Positions 1-8,497 of a DNA stretch of 64,000 nucleotides are shown piece after piece (within the stretch, counting starts at the first letter, position 1; each line of letters opens with the position of its first letter). The position numbers were made by a program, and so were the translations under genes. Source of the stretch: Herbaspirillum hiltneri N3 (GTDB taxonomy: Bacteria > Pseudomonadota > Gammaproteobacteria > Burkholderiales > Burkholderiaceae_D). The stretch is from positions 4,154,001 through 4,218,000 of the forward strand of contig NZ_CP011409.1 of NCBI RefSeq assembly GCF_001267925.1. Reading direction: 5' to 3'. Under the pieces are notes generated by a model that saw only the letters and a list, made by a program, of their open reading frames with translations, was not told where the DNA came from and made no database searches.

Positions 1-1
1 T

Positions 2-1945
2 GAAGTGCTGCTGGCCAACAAGATCGAAGCGGCGCTGAGCAAGGACCAGATCCTTGAGGTGTACATGAACCAGATTTACCTGGGTCAACGCGCCTTCGGT
101 TTCGCCGCCGCCGCGCGCACCTATTTCGGCAAGGACATCAAGGACATCACGCTGGCCCAGGCCGCGATGCTGGCAGGCCTGCCGAAAGCGCCTTCGGCCT
201 ACAACCCGATCGTCAATCCGAAGCGGGCGCATATCCGCCAGCAATACATCCTGCAGCGCATGCTCGACCTCGAATACATCACGCAAAAGGAATACGACGC
301 AGCTGTGAAGGAAGACATCCAAGTGCGTGCGCCAGGCAACCAGTACAACGTGCACGCCGAATACGTGAATGAAATGGTGCGCCAGATGGTGTACGCCCAG
401 TACAAGGAAGACACCTATACCCATGGCATCACCGTCACCACCACCATCAACGCCGCTGACCAGAAGGCCGCCTACGATGCGGTGCGCAAGGGCGTAATGG
501 ATTACGACCGCCGTCACGGCTATCGCGGCCCGGAAGAAACCATCGAGCTGCCGTCGAAGGAGGAAGATCGCGCCCAGGCCATCGACGACGCCATGGACGA
601 CTATCCCGACAATGACGACATTCTTGCCGCCGTCGTGGTGTCAGCCGACCCGAAACAAATCCAGGCGGTGATTCGCAGCGGCGACAAGATCACGCTGTCG
701 GGCGACACGCTGAAGTTCGTCGCAGCCGCACTGGGCCCCAAGGCCAAGAAGGAAATCCGCATCGCCCCGGGCGCGGTGATCCGCGTCATGCAGGACGGCA
801 AAAAGAACTGGCAGATCGTGCAGTTGCCTGAAGTGGAAGCCACGCTGGTATCGGTGACGCCGCAGAACGGCGCCATCCGGGCATTGGTGGGCGGCTTCGA
901 TTTCACGCAGAACAACTTCAACCACGTCACGCAAGCCTGGCGCCAGCCCGGTTCGACCTTCAAGCCCTTCATCTACTCGGCGGCGCTGGAAAAAGGCTTT
1001 GCCCCCGCCTCCATCATCAACGATGCACCGGTATCCTATCCGGCCGGCAACGGCCAGCCGAACTGGGAACCGAAGGACGACGATCCGCCGGCCGGTCCGA
1101 TGGCGATGCGCACCGCGCTGCAAAAATCGGTCAACCTGGTCGCCATCCGCACGCTGGACGCGATCGGCGTGAAGTATGCGCAGGACTTCATCACCCAGCA
1201 TTTCGGCTTCGATACCGACAAGGTGCCGCCTTACCTGCCGATGGCGCTGGGAGCAGGTCAAACCACGCCGCTGCAGCTGGCGTCGGCCTATGCCATCTTC
1301 GCCAACGGCGGCTACAAGATCAATCCTTACCTGATCACACAGATCACCGACGCCCGCGGCAAGGTGCTGTCCAAGGCGGATCCGCTGATCGTCGGCAACA
1401 ACGCTCCGCGCGCAATCGACGAGCGCAACAGCTACATCATGACCAGCCTGCTGCAATCGGTGGCGCAGCGTGGCACGGGGGCCCGCAGCAATTCGCTCAA
1501 ACGCACCGATCTGGCCGGCAAGACCGGTACCACCAACGATGCGTTCGACGGCTGGTTCGCCGGGTATCAGCGCACGTTGACGACCGTGGTGTGGATGGGT
1601 TACGACCAGCCCAAGAGCCTGGGCAGCAAGGAATTCGGCGCGCAACTGGCATTGCCGATCTGGGTCGATTACATGGGCGTGGCGCTGCGCGGAACGCCGC
1701 AATCCGATACGCCGGCGCCGGCCGGGATCCGGTTCATCGACGGCGAACCGTATTATGAGAACTTCACGCCGGGCAACGGTTTCGTCGCCTCGCTGGGAGT
1801 TGAAGGCGGCGGCGTAGTCGATGCGCTGTCGAACTTCTTCGGCTGGTCGAAGAATCCGAACTCGGAAACGCAGGCGGCGCCATCGTCCGGCCCGGCCTCC
1901 TCTTCGCAGGCGCCGGGCAAGGAGAATCTGTATCAGGGCCATTGA
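2..1945 (+). CDS. mrcA: Penicillin-binding protein 1A, 5' end outside window
   Basis: Bifunctional peptidoglycan glycosyltransferase/transpeptidase (class A PBP) anchored in the inner membrane. The frame is open from the window edge, so the membrane anchor and first part of the glycosyltransferase domain are missing. The visible start has glycosyltransferase-51 residues (QIYLGQRAFGFAAAARTYFG, then LAQAAMLAGLPKAPSAYNP). The transpeptidase domain shows the serine motif in QPGSTFKPF, an SVN motif, and KTGTTND. A PBP1A-type insert domain lies between the two halves. The C-terminal tail is rich in Ser, Pro and Ala. A strong hairpin terminator follows the stop. Family assignment is secure; the symbol (mrcA or ponA) is by convention. 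Confidence 0.93.
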   Translation, partial: EVLLANKIEAALSKDQILEVYMNQIYLGQRAFGFAAAARTYFGKDIKDITLAQAAMLAGLPKAPSAYNPIVNPKRAHIRQQYILQRMLDLEYITQKEYDAAVKEDIQVRAPGNQYNVHAEYVNEMVRQMVYAQYKEDTYTHGITVTTTINAADQKAAYDAVRKGVMDYDRRHGYRGPEETIELPSKEEDRAQAIDDAMDDYPDNDDILAAVVVSADPKQIQAVIRSGDKITLSGDTLKFVAAALGPKAKKEIRIAPGAVIRVMQDGKKNWQIVQLPEVEATLVSVTPQNGAIRALVGGFDFTQNNFNHVTQAWRQPGSTFKPFIYSAALEKGFAPASIINDAPVSYPAGNGQPNWEPKDDDPPAGPMAMRTALQKSVNLVAIRTLDAIGVKYAQDFITQHFGFDTDKVPPYLPMALGAGQTTPLQLASAYAIFANGGYKINPYLITQITDARGKVLSKADPLIVGNNAPRAIDERNSYIMTSLLQSVAQRGTGARSNSLKRTDLAGKTGTTNDAFDGWFAGYQRTLTTVVWMGYDQPKSLGSKEFGAQLALPIWVDYMGVALRGTPQSDTPAPAGIRFIDGEPYYENFTPGNGFVASLGVEGGGVVDALSNFFGWSKNPNSETQAAPSSGPASSSQAPGKENLYQGH

Positions 1946-1982
1946 TCCGTCACTGATCCGCCACTGATCCGGCCGCAAAAAG

Positions 1983-2018
1983 AAAAAAGCGCAGAAGAAA
2001 ATCTTCTGCGCTTTTTTT
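1983..2018 (+). terminator. Rho-independent terminator after the PBP1A gene
   Basis: A perfect long stem (AAAAAAGCGCAGAAGA pairing with TCTTCTGCGCTTTTTT) with a short A-rich loop and a T run starts 38 nt after the stop codon. The A run on the other side makes it potentially bidirectional; it would also end transcripts leaving the tRNA gene on the - strand. Confidence 0.9.
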
Positions 2019-2021
2019 GTC

Positions 2022-2337
2022 TGGCGCCCCCGACACGGATCGAACGTGTGACCTATCCCTTCGTACCACCATGGCTTTCGCCACCAAGAAACTTGTTTGT
2101 GGTCTGGACTATACCTTGGCCATGGACTTGCAGTCCGCAGGCCGGAGCCGTCTAGTCTCTACACCTTCCGCACCATGAGATCCGATGCGGCTTGGCTCGG
2201 TATTGCCAGCAGCCGCTTGTACGAAACAGGCGCTGTCAGGGTTCACCGAATTTGACTCCATTCACGCGGCGCCTTTCGGATGCCGGTGCCCAATTGTATT
2301 TAGGAGGGGATCGCTCTATCCACTGAGCTACGGGGGC
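2022..2337 (-). tRNA. tRNA-Arg(CCU), interrupted by a group I intron
   Basis: Read on the - strand, 5' exon 2337-2302 has acceptor strand GCCCCCG, D arm GCTC-loop-GAGC, anticodon stem ATCCC and the loop start CTCCT with anticodon CCT at 2304-2302. The 3' exon 2061-2022 continues AA-GGGAT, then the variable loop, a T arm with ACACG/CGTGT around TTCGATC, acceptor strand CGGGGGC, discriminator G and encoded CCA. Joined, the exons form a 7-nt anticodon loop closed by a perfect 5-bp stem. The 240-nt gap follows the third anticodon base. Neither exon alone is a tRNA, so the split is real rather than two tRNA fragments. Confidence 0.93.
2062..2301 (-). ncRNA. Group I intron in the tRNA-Arg anticodon loop
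   Basis: 240 nt between U36 of the 5' exon and the 3' exon; the intron ends in G, as group I introns do, and the upstream exon ends in U. The core resembles subgroup IC3 tRNA introns: AATTCGGTGAACCCTGAC near the 5' part, AATACCGAGCCAAGCC, then GAAGGTGTAGAGACTAGACG and AAGGTATAGTCC, whose GACTA and TAGTC elements can form P7. There is no room for a homing endonuclease. Group I introns are known at this position in tRNA-Arg(CCU) of Agrobacterium and in tRNA-Ile of Azoarcus. Self-splicing is inferred. Confidence 0.9.
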
Positions 2338-2397
2338 GTGGGCGCTATTGTAACGGCTGCGGAGACGGAAGGAAAGTTCGGCGGGTCAGATCCGGCC

Positions 2398-2961
2398 TCA
2401 GGCCTTGCGCCCTTCAAACCAGTTCTGGTCCAGGCACAAGCGCAGCTGCATGCGCGCCCGATACAGCAGGACGCTGCAATTGCCGGCGGTGATCTTCAGC
2501 TCTTTACAGATTTCCGCAATCTCGAACTCGAACAGCTCACGCATGGAAAACACCCGCGCCATCACCGGCGTCAGCTTGTTCAGGCAAAAATCCATGATGT
2601 CAAAGAACTGCGCCTGCTGCAGCGTTTCGGCCGGATTGCCCCAGTCGGCGGGCGCCTCGGCCCAATGGCCGGTATCGTCGAACAAAACGTCGAAGTCGCC
2701 CGGATCGCCGATTTCCGCCGGGCCGGCCTGGACGTATTTCTTTTCCTTGCGCAACACGTCGATGATCTTGTGCTTGAGGATACCGACCAGCCAGGTGCGC
2801 AACGCGGATTTGCCGGAATAACCGGCCGGGTTCTGCAAGGCCGCCAGCAAGGTTTCCTGGGCGGCATCTTCGGCGGCGTCTTCCTGCAAATGCAGGCGCG
2901 CGAACCGCACCAGCATGCTGCGCTCGGCAACGACGGCCTGCTCGAAGGACTTGTCGCTCAT
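2398..2961 (-). CDS. ECF-type sigma-70 family RNA polymerase sigma factor
   Basis: Group 4 (ECF) sigma factor of 187 residues that would direct RNA polymerase to a stress or envelope regulon. Region 2 is seen at about residues 10-75 (LVRFARLHLQEDAAEDAAQE, then SALRTWLVGILKHKIIDVLR) and region 4 near the C-terminus (ARVFSMRELFEFEIAEICKE, followed by the helix-turn-helix). The start at 2961 gives MSDKSFEQAV; an upstream in-frame start would add 28 unlikely residues. ECF genes of this type are often followed by a zinc-finger anti-sigma gene, but only the tRNA gene lies downstream, so its regulator must be elsewhere or absent. The regulon is unknown. Confidence 0.85.
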   Translation of the reverse strand: MSDKSFEQAVVAERSMLVRFARLHLQEDAAEDAAQETLLAALQNPAGYSGKSALRTWLVGILKHKIIDVLRKEKKYVQAGPAEIGDPGDFDVLFDDTGHWAEAPADWGNPAETLQQAQFFDIMDFCLNKLTPVMARVFSMRELFEFEIAEICKELKITAGNCSVLLYRARMQLRLCLDQNWFEGRKA

Positions 2962-3138
2962 GATTGGATTTTGCCTTTTATCATTGATCTGTACTGCAAC
3001 AGCCCGTACTGTACTTCGATTTTTGCATAACGGGTGTGCAGGCATAATAAAGGAGCGCTCCGTTACAATGCGAACACCACGCGATCATTCGACTCCGTCG
3101 CCGATCAGCTCGCCTCATATAACTTACAACGAGACTAT

Positions 3139-3879
3139 ATGGCCAGCCTCATGCTTTCACCTGTTGCCGCACGATTTTCTCGCATTGCGCACGTTGCGCT
3201 ACTGGCGCTGTCGGCGCTCTGGATTGTCGCCGCTGCCCCTGCCCACGCCCAGCAATTGCCCGATACCATCGCCCAACGCGTGGCCGCCTGTACCGCCTGC
3301 CACGGCAAGGAAGGCCGCGCTTCCAGCGACGGCTACTATCCGCGCATCGCTGGCAAGCCGGAAGGCTATCTCTACAATCAACTGACCAATTTCCGCGATG
3401 GCCATCGCCAGTATCCGCTGATGACTTACCTGCTGGATCATTTGTCGGACGCTTACCTGCACGAAATCGCCGCGTATTTCTCCGCCCAGCATCCGCCCTA
3501 TCCGGCGCCGCAGCCGGTGGAAGCGACGCCGGCCGTACTGGAACGCGGGCGCACGCTGGTCATGAACGGCGACAGCAGCAAAAAAGTCCCGGCCTGCATC
3601 GCCTGCCACGGCCAGGCGCTGACCGGCGTGGCCCCGGCCGTGCCCGGCCTGATCGGCTTGCCGCGCGACTACATCAACTCGCAGTTCGGCGCGTGGAAAA
3701 ACGGCGTACGCAAAGCCAAGGCGCCGGATTGCATGGCGCAGATCACGCAACGGCTGTCGCTGGAAGACATCAACGCCGCCAGCAGCTGGCTGGCCGCGCA
3801 AACCGTCCCGGAAGGCGCACGCCCCGCCGCCGCAGCGGCAATCAAGTTGCCACTGCCTTGCGGTAGCGTGGCGGAATAG
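3139..3879 (+). CDS. Di-heme cytochrome c (c4-like)
   Basis: Exported electron carrier. An N-terminal signal peptide ends in a typical AxA site (APAHAQQ), so the mature protein is periplasmic. Two haem-binding motifs are present, CTACH in the first half and CIACH in the second, giving the two-domain layout of cytochrome c4-like proteins. It lies 10 nt before the next cytochrome gene and is probably cotranscribed with it. ATG 3139 is chosen because it leaves a complete signal peptide; ATG 3151 is an alternative and neither has a strong ribosome site. Its electron donor and acceptor cannot be told from the window. Confidence 0.87.
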   Translation: MASLMLSPVAARFSRIAHVALLALSALWIVAAAPAHAQQLPDTIAQRVAACTACHGKEGRASSDGYYPRIAGKPEGYLYNQLTNFRDGHRQYPLMTYLLDHLSDAYLHEIAAYFSAQHPPYPAPQPVEATPAVLERGRTLVMNGDSSKKVPACIACHGQALTGVAPAVPGLIGLPRDYINSQFGAWKNGVRKAKAPDCMAQITQRLSLEDINAASSWLAAQTVPEGARPAAAAAIKLPLPCGSVAE

Positions 3880-3889
3880 GGAGCACGCC

Positions 3890-5197
3890 ATGACATCCAT
3901 CAAACGTATCCTGCTGGCGCTGCTGTTGCTGATCATCGTCGTGCCGGCCGTCATCATCGGCGCCGAGTTCATCGATCACTACGACGCGGAAAGTGCAGCG
4001 ACCGCATCGGCTCCGCCGGCTCCCGCCACCGAACGGCAGGTTGCACGCGGCGCTTATCTCGCCCGCGCCGGCGACTGCATGGCCTGCCACACCGCACGGG
4101 GCGGCCAGCCTTATGCGGGCGGACGCGCCATCTCGACGCCATTCGGCACCATGTATGCGCCCAACATCACGGCCGATAAGGAAACCGGCCTCGGCTCCTG
4201 GAGCGCGAACGATTTCTGGCGCGCACTGCATCATGGCAAATCGAAGGACGGCAGCTTTCTCTACCCGGCCTTCCCGTACACGAACTACACCAAGATCACC
4301 CGCGAAGATTCCGACGCACTGTTCGCCTACATGCAGACCGTGACGCCGGTGCGCCAACCCAGCCAGGAACATGCGCTGCGCTTCCCATACAACAACCGCA
4401 TCCTGCTGGCCGGCTGGCGCGCGCTGTACTTCACACCCGGGGCTTATCGCGCCGACAGCGCACAATCCGTGGAGTGGAACCGCGGCGCCTATCTGGTGCA
4501 GGGGTTGGGCCATTGCAGCGCCTGCCACACCACGCGCAACGCCTTCGGCGCGACGGTCGCCAAATCCGACCTCGGCGGTGGCTTGATCCCGATCATGAAC
4601 TGGTACGCGCCGTCGCTGACGTCGGACGCCGAAGCCGGCCTGGGCAACTGGGAGCTGCAACACATCACCGCCTTGCTGAAAACCGGCGTGTCGCCGCGCA
4701 GCACCGTGTTCGGCCCGATGGCGGAAGTCGTCAGCCGCAGCCTGCAGCATCTCGACGACAATGACATCCAGGCCATGGCGGTATATCTGAAATCATTGCC
4801 GCAAAACGATCCGCCGCCCGCGCTCGATACGCCGCAACCGGACAAGGCCGCGGCGGATCGCATGATGCAGGCGGGTGCGAAGATTTATGAGCAGCATTGC
4901 GCCGAATGCCACAAGGCCGACGGCAAGGGCAACACGGCGGCTTATCCGCCGATGAGCGGCAACCGTGCCTTGACGATGGGTTCGGCCGTGAATCCGATCA
5001 GGATGGTGTTGAACGGCGGCTTCCCGCCGTCCACGGAGGGCAATCCGCGTCCTTACGGCATGCCGCCGTTCGGACAAATGCTCAACGATCAGGAAGTGGC
5101 TGCCGTGGTGTCGTACATCCGGAACAGCTGGGATAATCGCGCGGGCTTTGTGTCGCCGCAGGAGGTGAATCGCCACCGTTCGATTCCGCTGGATTGA
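3890..5197 (+). CDS. Tri-heme membrane-anchored cytochrome c, alcohol/gluconate dehydrogenase subunit type
   Basis: 435 residues with an uncleaved N-terminal membrane segment (ILLALLLLIIVVPAVIIGAE) and three haem motifs: CMACH, CSACH and CAECH. The three-domain layout matches the cytochrome subunit of periplasmic flavo- or quinoprotein dehydrogenases (gluconate, aldehyde or alcohol dehydrogenase), which passes electrons to ubiquinone or oxidases. No dehydrogenase subunit gene is next to it; the only partner is the c4-like cytochrome just upstream. It may therefore serve a dehydrogenase encoded elsewhere, or form a short electron-transfer chain with its neighbour. Confidence 0.83.
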   Translation: MTSIKRILLALLLLIIVVPAVIIGAEFIDHYDAESAATASAPPAPATERQVARGAYLARAGDCMACHTARGGQPYAGGRAISTPFGTMYAPNITADKETGLGSWSANDFWRALHHGKSKDGSFLYPAFPYTNYTKITREDSDALFAYMQTVTPVRQPSQEHALRFPYNNRILLAGWRALYFTPGAYRADSAQSVEWNRGAYLVQGLGHCSACHTTRNAFGATVAKSDLGGGLIPIMNWYAPSLTSDAEAGLGNWELQHITALLKTGVSPRSTVFGPMAEVVSRSLQHLDDNDIQAMAVYLKSLPQNDPPPALDTPQPDKAAADRMMQAGAKIYEQHCAECHKADGKGNTAAYPPMSGNRALTMGSAVNPIRMVLNGGFPPSTEGNPRPYGMPPFGQMLNDQEVAAVVSYIRNSWDNRAGFVSPQEVNRHRSIPLD

Positions 5198-5232
5198 CGG
5201 TGCGCGGTGCAGCGAAGCGCCATGCAGTTGCA

Positions 5233-5255
5233 GCGACGGCAGTGAACGCCGTCGC
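5233..5255. terminator. Hairpin between convergent cytochrome and phoB genes
   Basis: Perfect 8-bp stem GCGACGGC/GCCGTCGC with a 7-nt loop in the 70-bp gap between two converging genes. It has no T run on either side, so it is at best a weak bidirectional terminator or mRNA 3'-end protector. Confidence 0.35.
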
Positions 5256-5267
5256 AAGGTGTCCGGA

Positions 5268-5963
5268 CTATTTTTCTTCCATGCTGAGCTTGTAGCCCAT
5301 GCCGCGCACGGTCTTGACGTAGTCGGCGGCGGCGCCCAGCGATTTGCGCAGGCGCATGATGTGGACGTCGACGGTGCGCTCTTCGATGAAGGTGTGGTCG
5401 CCCCAGACCTTGTCCAGCAATTGTGCGCGCGAGAAAATACGCTCTGGATGCGCCACCAGGTAGCGCAATAGTTTGAATTCGGCCTGATCGAGCGTGATCT
5501 CCTGCCGATCGACCGTCACGCGATGACGTTCGGTGTCGATGCCGACCAGTCCATAGGCCAGGCTCTGCTGTCCGACTTCCGGCGCCTTGCGGCGCAGCAG
5601 CGCCTGCACACGCGCCACCAGCTCTTTCGGCGAAAACGGTTTGGTGACGTAGTCGTCGGCGCCTTCGTTGAGCCCCTTGACCTTGTCTTCTTCCATGCCC
5701 TTGGCGGTCAGCATGATCACCGGCAAAGCAGCCGTGCGTGCGTCGCGGCGCCATTCGCTCAACAATCCCAGGCCCGATGTATCGGGCAACATCCAGTCCA
5801 GCAACACCAGATGCGGCAAAGCGTCGGCGATCAGCTTGCGTGCCTGCGCCGCGTCGCTGGCGATGGACGTAATGAATCCGGCGCCCTGCATGGTGAACCG
5901 CAGCAGTTCGGCGATGCTGGGCTCGTCCTCGACTAACAAGATGTGTAACTGGTCTTTTGACAT
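5268..5963 (-). CDS. phoB: Phosphate regulon response regulator PhoB-like
   Basis: OmpR/PhoB family response regulator, 231 residues. The receiver domain (about 5-120) shows the acidic pair in LLVEDEPS, the phosphoacceptor Asp in LVLLDWMLPDTSG and the conserved Lys in YVTKPFSPKEL. The C-terminal winged helix (about 135-228) ends VKTVRGMGYKLS. ATG 5963 is the conserved start; upstream in-frame codons encode nothing PhoB-like. Overall it matches PhoB best, but no phoR, phoU or pst genes flank it, so the assignment rests on the protein alone. It lies downstream of glmM on the same strand with a 128-nt gap. Confidence 0.8.
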   Translation of the reverse strand: MSKDQLHILLVEDEPSIAELLRFTMQGAGFITSIASDAAQARKLIADALPHLVLLDWMLPDTSGLGLLSEWRRDARTAALPVIMLTAKGMEEDKVKGLNEGADDYVTKPFSPKELVARVQALLRRKAPEVGQQSLAYGLVGIDTERHRVTVDRQEITLDQAEFKLLRYLVAHPERIFSRAQLLDKVWGDHTFIEERTVDVHIMRLRKSLGAAADYVKTVRGMGYKLSMEEK

Positions 5964-6091
5964 TCGCGGATATGTTTTGACTTGTAATGGGCGACGCCAT
6001 GGAGCGGCATCAGCGGGCGGCAGCCCTTCCCGGCCTGCCCCTTGCCCCGTGCGCCTGCAGCCGGTCGGACCGACCGGCGTCAACGCACGCT

Positions 6092-7429
6092 TCAGGCCGT
6101 TACTTTATCAGCAATCCGCCTGGCCATCGTCTGCGCAACGTCAGCCTGCTGCGCCTCGACCATCACGCGAATCAACGGCTCGGTGCCGGAAGGACGGATC
6201 AGTACGCGGCCGCTGTCGCCCAGCGCCTTTTCTACGGCGGCCTTTTCGGCTTGCATGCCGGGATTGGTTTTCCAGTCGAAGCCGGCAGGGATCTTCACAT
6301 TGATGAGTACTTGCGGATAGAGCCGAATGTCGGCCGTCATGTCGGCCAGGCTCAAGCCGGCGCGCTTGAGCGCGGACAATACCTGCAGCGCCGAGACGAT
6401 GCCGTCGCCGGTGGTGTGCTTGTCGAGGCACAGCAGATGGCCCGAACCTTCGCCGCCCAGCAGCCAGCCGCGCTCCTGCAGGGTTTCGAGTACATAGCGG
6501 TCGCCCACCTTGGCGCGCGCGAAGCCGATGCCCATTTTCTTGAAGGCCACTTCCAGCGCCATGTTGGTCATCAGCGTGCCCACTGCTCCCGGCACCGCCC
6601 CGGCGGCGAGACGATCCTTGACCATCACGTACAGCAGCTCGTCGCCGTTGTAGATACGGCCGGCGGCGTCGACCATCACCAGGCGATCGGCGTCGCCGTC
6701 AAGCGCAATGCCGATTTGCGCCTTGTTGGCCAGCACGGAGCGGGACAAGGCCTCCGGCGCCGTCGCGCCAAAACCTTCATTGATATTGAGGCCGTCCGGC
6801 TTGTTGCCGATCGTGATGACTTCGGCGCCGAGTTCGTGGAACACGTGCGGCGCGATATGGTAGGCGGCGCCGTGCGCGCAATCGACCACGATGCGCATGC
6901 CGCGCAGATCGAGGTCGCTCGGGAAAGTGCTTTTGCAGAATTCGATGTAACGTCCCTGGGCGTCGTCCAGGCGCCTGGCCTTGCCCAGCTTTTCGGAAGA
7001 CACGCAATCCATAGGCTGCTCGAGTTCCGCTTCGATCTCGGCTTCCACTGCGTCCGGCAACTTGTTGCCCGACGCTGAGAAAAACTTGATGCCATTGTCA
7101 TGGTACGGATTGTGCGACGCGGAAATCACCACGCCGGCCGACAGCCGCAACGCGCGCGTAAGGTAGGCTACCGCCGGCGTCGGCACCGGACCGGCCAGCA
7201 TCACATCCACCCCGGCAGCGGCGAAACCGGCCTCCAGCGCGGCTTCCAGCATGTAGCCGGAAATCCGCGTGTCCTTGCCGATCAGCACCGTCGGCTTGGC
7301 CGAAGAAGACCACGACTTGGTCAATACCTTGCCGGCGGCGTAGCCGAGGCGCATGACGAAATCGGGCGTGATCGGCGCAGTTCCCACGCGTCCGCGCACG
7401 CCGTCGGTACCAAAATACTTTGCTGCCAT
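6092..7429 (-). CDS. glmM: Phosphoglucosamine mutase
   Basis: Converts glucosamine-6-phosphate to glucosamine-1-phosphate on the way to UDP-GlcNAc for cell wall and LPS; cytoplasmic. 445 residues, the normal length. It begins [10 protein letters not shown], has the phosphoserine loop [11 protein letters not shown], the metal-binding DGDADR motif and the phosphate-binding [14 protein letters not shown] near the C-terminus. It lies 42 nt downstream of folP on the same strand, the common folP-glmM arrangement after ftsH. Confidence 0.97.
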   Translation of the reverse strand: MAAKYFGTDGVRGRVGTAPITPDFVMRLGYAAGKVLTKSWSSSAKPTVLIGKDTRISGYMLEAALEAGFAAAGVDVMLAGPVPTPAVAYLTRALRLSAGVVISASHNPYHDNGIKFFSASGNKLPDAVEAEIEAELEQPMDCVSSEKLGKARRLDDAQGRYIEFCKSTFPSDLDLRGMRIVVDCAHGAAYHIAPHVFHELGAEVITIGNKPDGLNINEGFGATAPEALSRSVLANKAQIGIALDGDADRLVMVDAAGRIYNGDELLYVMVKDRLAAGAVPGAVGTLMTNMALEVAFKKMGIGFARAKVGDRYVLETLQERGWLLGGEGSGHLLCLDKHTTGDGIVSALQVLSALKRAGLSLADMTADIRLYPQVLINVKIPAGFDWKTNPGMQAEKAAVEKALGDSGRVLIRPSGTEPLIRVMVEAQQADVAQTMARRIADKVTA

Positions 7430-7471
7430 GATTCTGAGCTCTCTCTTGTCAGGTATTTTTATAAATTGTTT

Positions 7472-8323
7472 TCACACCGTAGCGGCCATGCCGGCCTGCC
7501 ACACATTGAGTGCGTCCACGGTCTCCGCAACGTCATGCACACGAATGATCATCGCACCTTGTGCCGCCGCTGCCAAGGCCGCGCCAAGACTGCCGGCCAG
7601 ACGCCGGTCGAGCGGCTTGCCGGTGATCGCGCCGATCATGGATTTGCGCGACATGCCGGCCAGCAGCGGGAGACCGAGCGTATCGATCAGCCGGCGCGTA
7701 TTTCGCAGCAAATCGTAATTGTGCTCAACGCTCTTGCCGAAGCCGAAACCGGGATCGATGCAGATGCGATCATGTTCCACTCCCGCCGCTTTCAGAGCGA
7801 CGACCCGCTCCTGCAGGAAGGTGGTGACTTCCTCCACCACGTCGCCATAGCTCGGCTGCTGCTGCATGGTTTGCGGATCGCCTTGCATGTGCATGATGCA
7901 CAGACCGGCAGCACTGTCCTTGACCGCGTCAATGGCGCCGGGAGCGCGGAAGCCGTTGATGTCATTGATCATGTCCACCTCGGCGATCAAGGCCTCGCGC
8001 ATGACTTCCGGCTTGTACGTGTCGATCGACAGCGGCTTGCCGCAATCGCGCAGGGCGTAAATCACCGGCATCACCCGCCGCAGCTCTTCGTCAAGCGGCA
8101 CCGGCGGAATCCCGGGGCGGGTCGATTCGCCGCCGATGTCGATGATGTCGACGCCATCGGCGATCATCTGCTCGGCATGCGACAACGCGAACTCAAGCGC
8201 AGAGTAGCTGCCGCCGTCGGAAAAGGAATCGGGAGTGACGTTGAGGATGCCCATGACCAGAGGCCTGCGCCCCGGCGCGATGGGAAGGCGATAGCGCCCG
8301 CATTGTAGATAGTGTTGATTCAT
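7472..8323 (-). CDS. folP: Dihydropteroate synthase
   Basis: Condenses 7,8-dihydropterin pyrophosphate with p-aminobenzoate in folate synthesis; target of sulfonamides. 283 residues, full length. Both signature motifs are present: ILNVTPDSFSDGG near residue 27 and IGGESTRPG near residue 63, plus IDPGFGFGKS and a C-terminal IIRVHDV. It sits between ftsH and glmM on the - strand. A hairpin terminator between ftsH and folP suggests folP-glmM also has its own promoter. Confidence 0.97.
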   Translation of the reverse strand: MNQHYLQCGRYRLPIAPGRRPLVMGILNVTPDSFSDGGSYSALEFALSHAEQMIADGVDIIDIGGESTRPGIPPVPLDEELRRVMPVIYALRDCGKPLSIDTYKPEVMREALIAEVDMINDINGFRAPGAIDAVKDSAAGLCIMHMQGDPQTMQQQPSYGDVVEEVTTFLQERVVALKAAGVEHDRICIDPGFGFGKSVEHNYDLLRNTRRLIDTLGLPLLAGMSRKSMIGAITGKPLDRRLAGSLGAALAAAAQGAMIIRVHDVAETVDALNVWQAGMAATV

Positions 8324-8438
8324 TGAAGCTGCATCTTTTCAAACTGGCGCCTGAGGCGCCCAAGGCGATATTGTCGTTATTGATTCGCCCGCCTCCGGAC
8401 TGCATGCCGCTGTCAGCTAACCGCCTGGAGACGAAACA

Positions 8439-8468
8439 AAGAAAAAGGGCGAGGATTGCTCCTCACCC
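8439..8468 (-). terminator. Rho-independent terminator after ftsH
   Basis: On the - strand GGGTGAGGA, loop GCAA and TCCTCGCCC form a stem with one mismatch, followed by a T-rich stretch (CTTTTTCTTTG). It lies 30 nt after the ftsH stop. Confidence 0.75.
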
Positions 8469-8497
8469 CGAGACCAGCTTCGTGCCCTGCCCCGTGA

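Noticed and set aside
2185..3030. A 281-codon + strand open frame over the intron and sigma factor gene
   Set aside because: It is antisense to the split tRNA and the sigma factor gene and has no family features.
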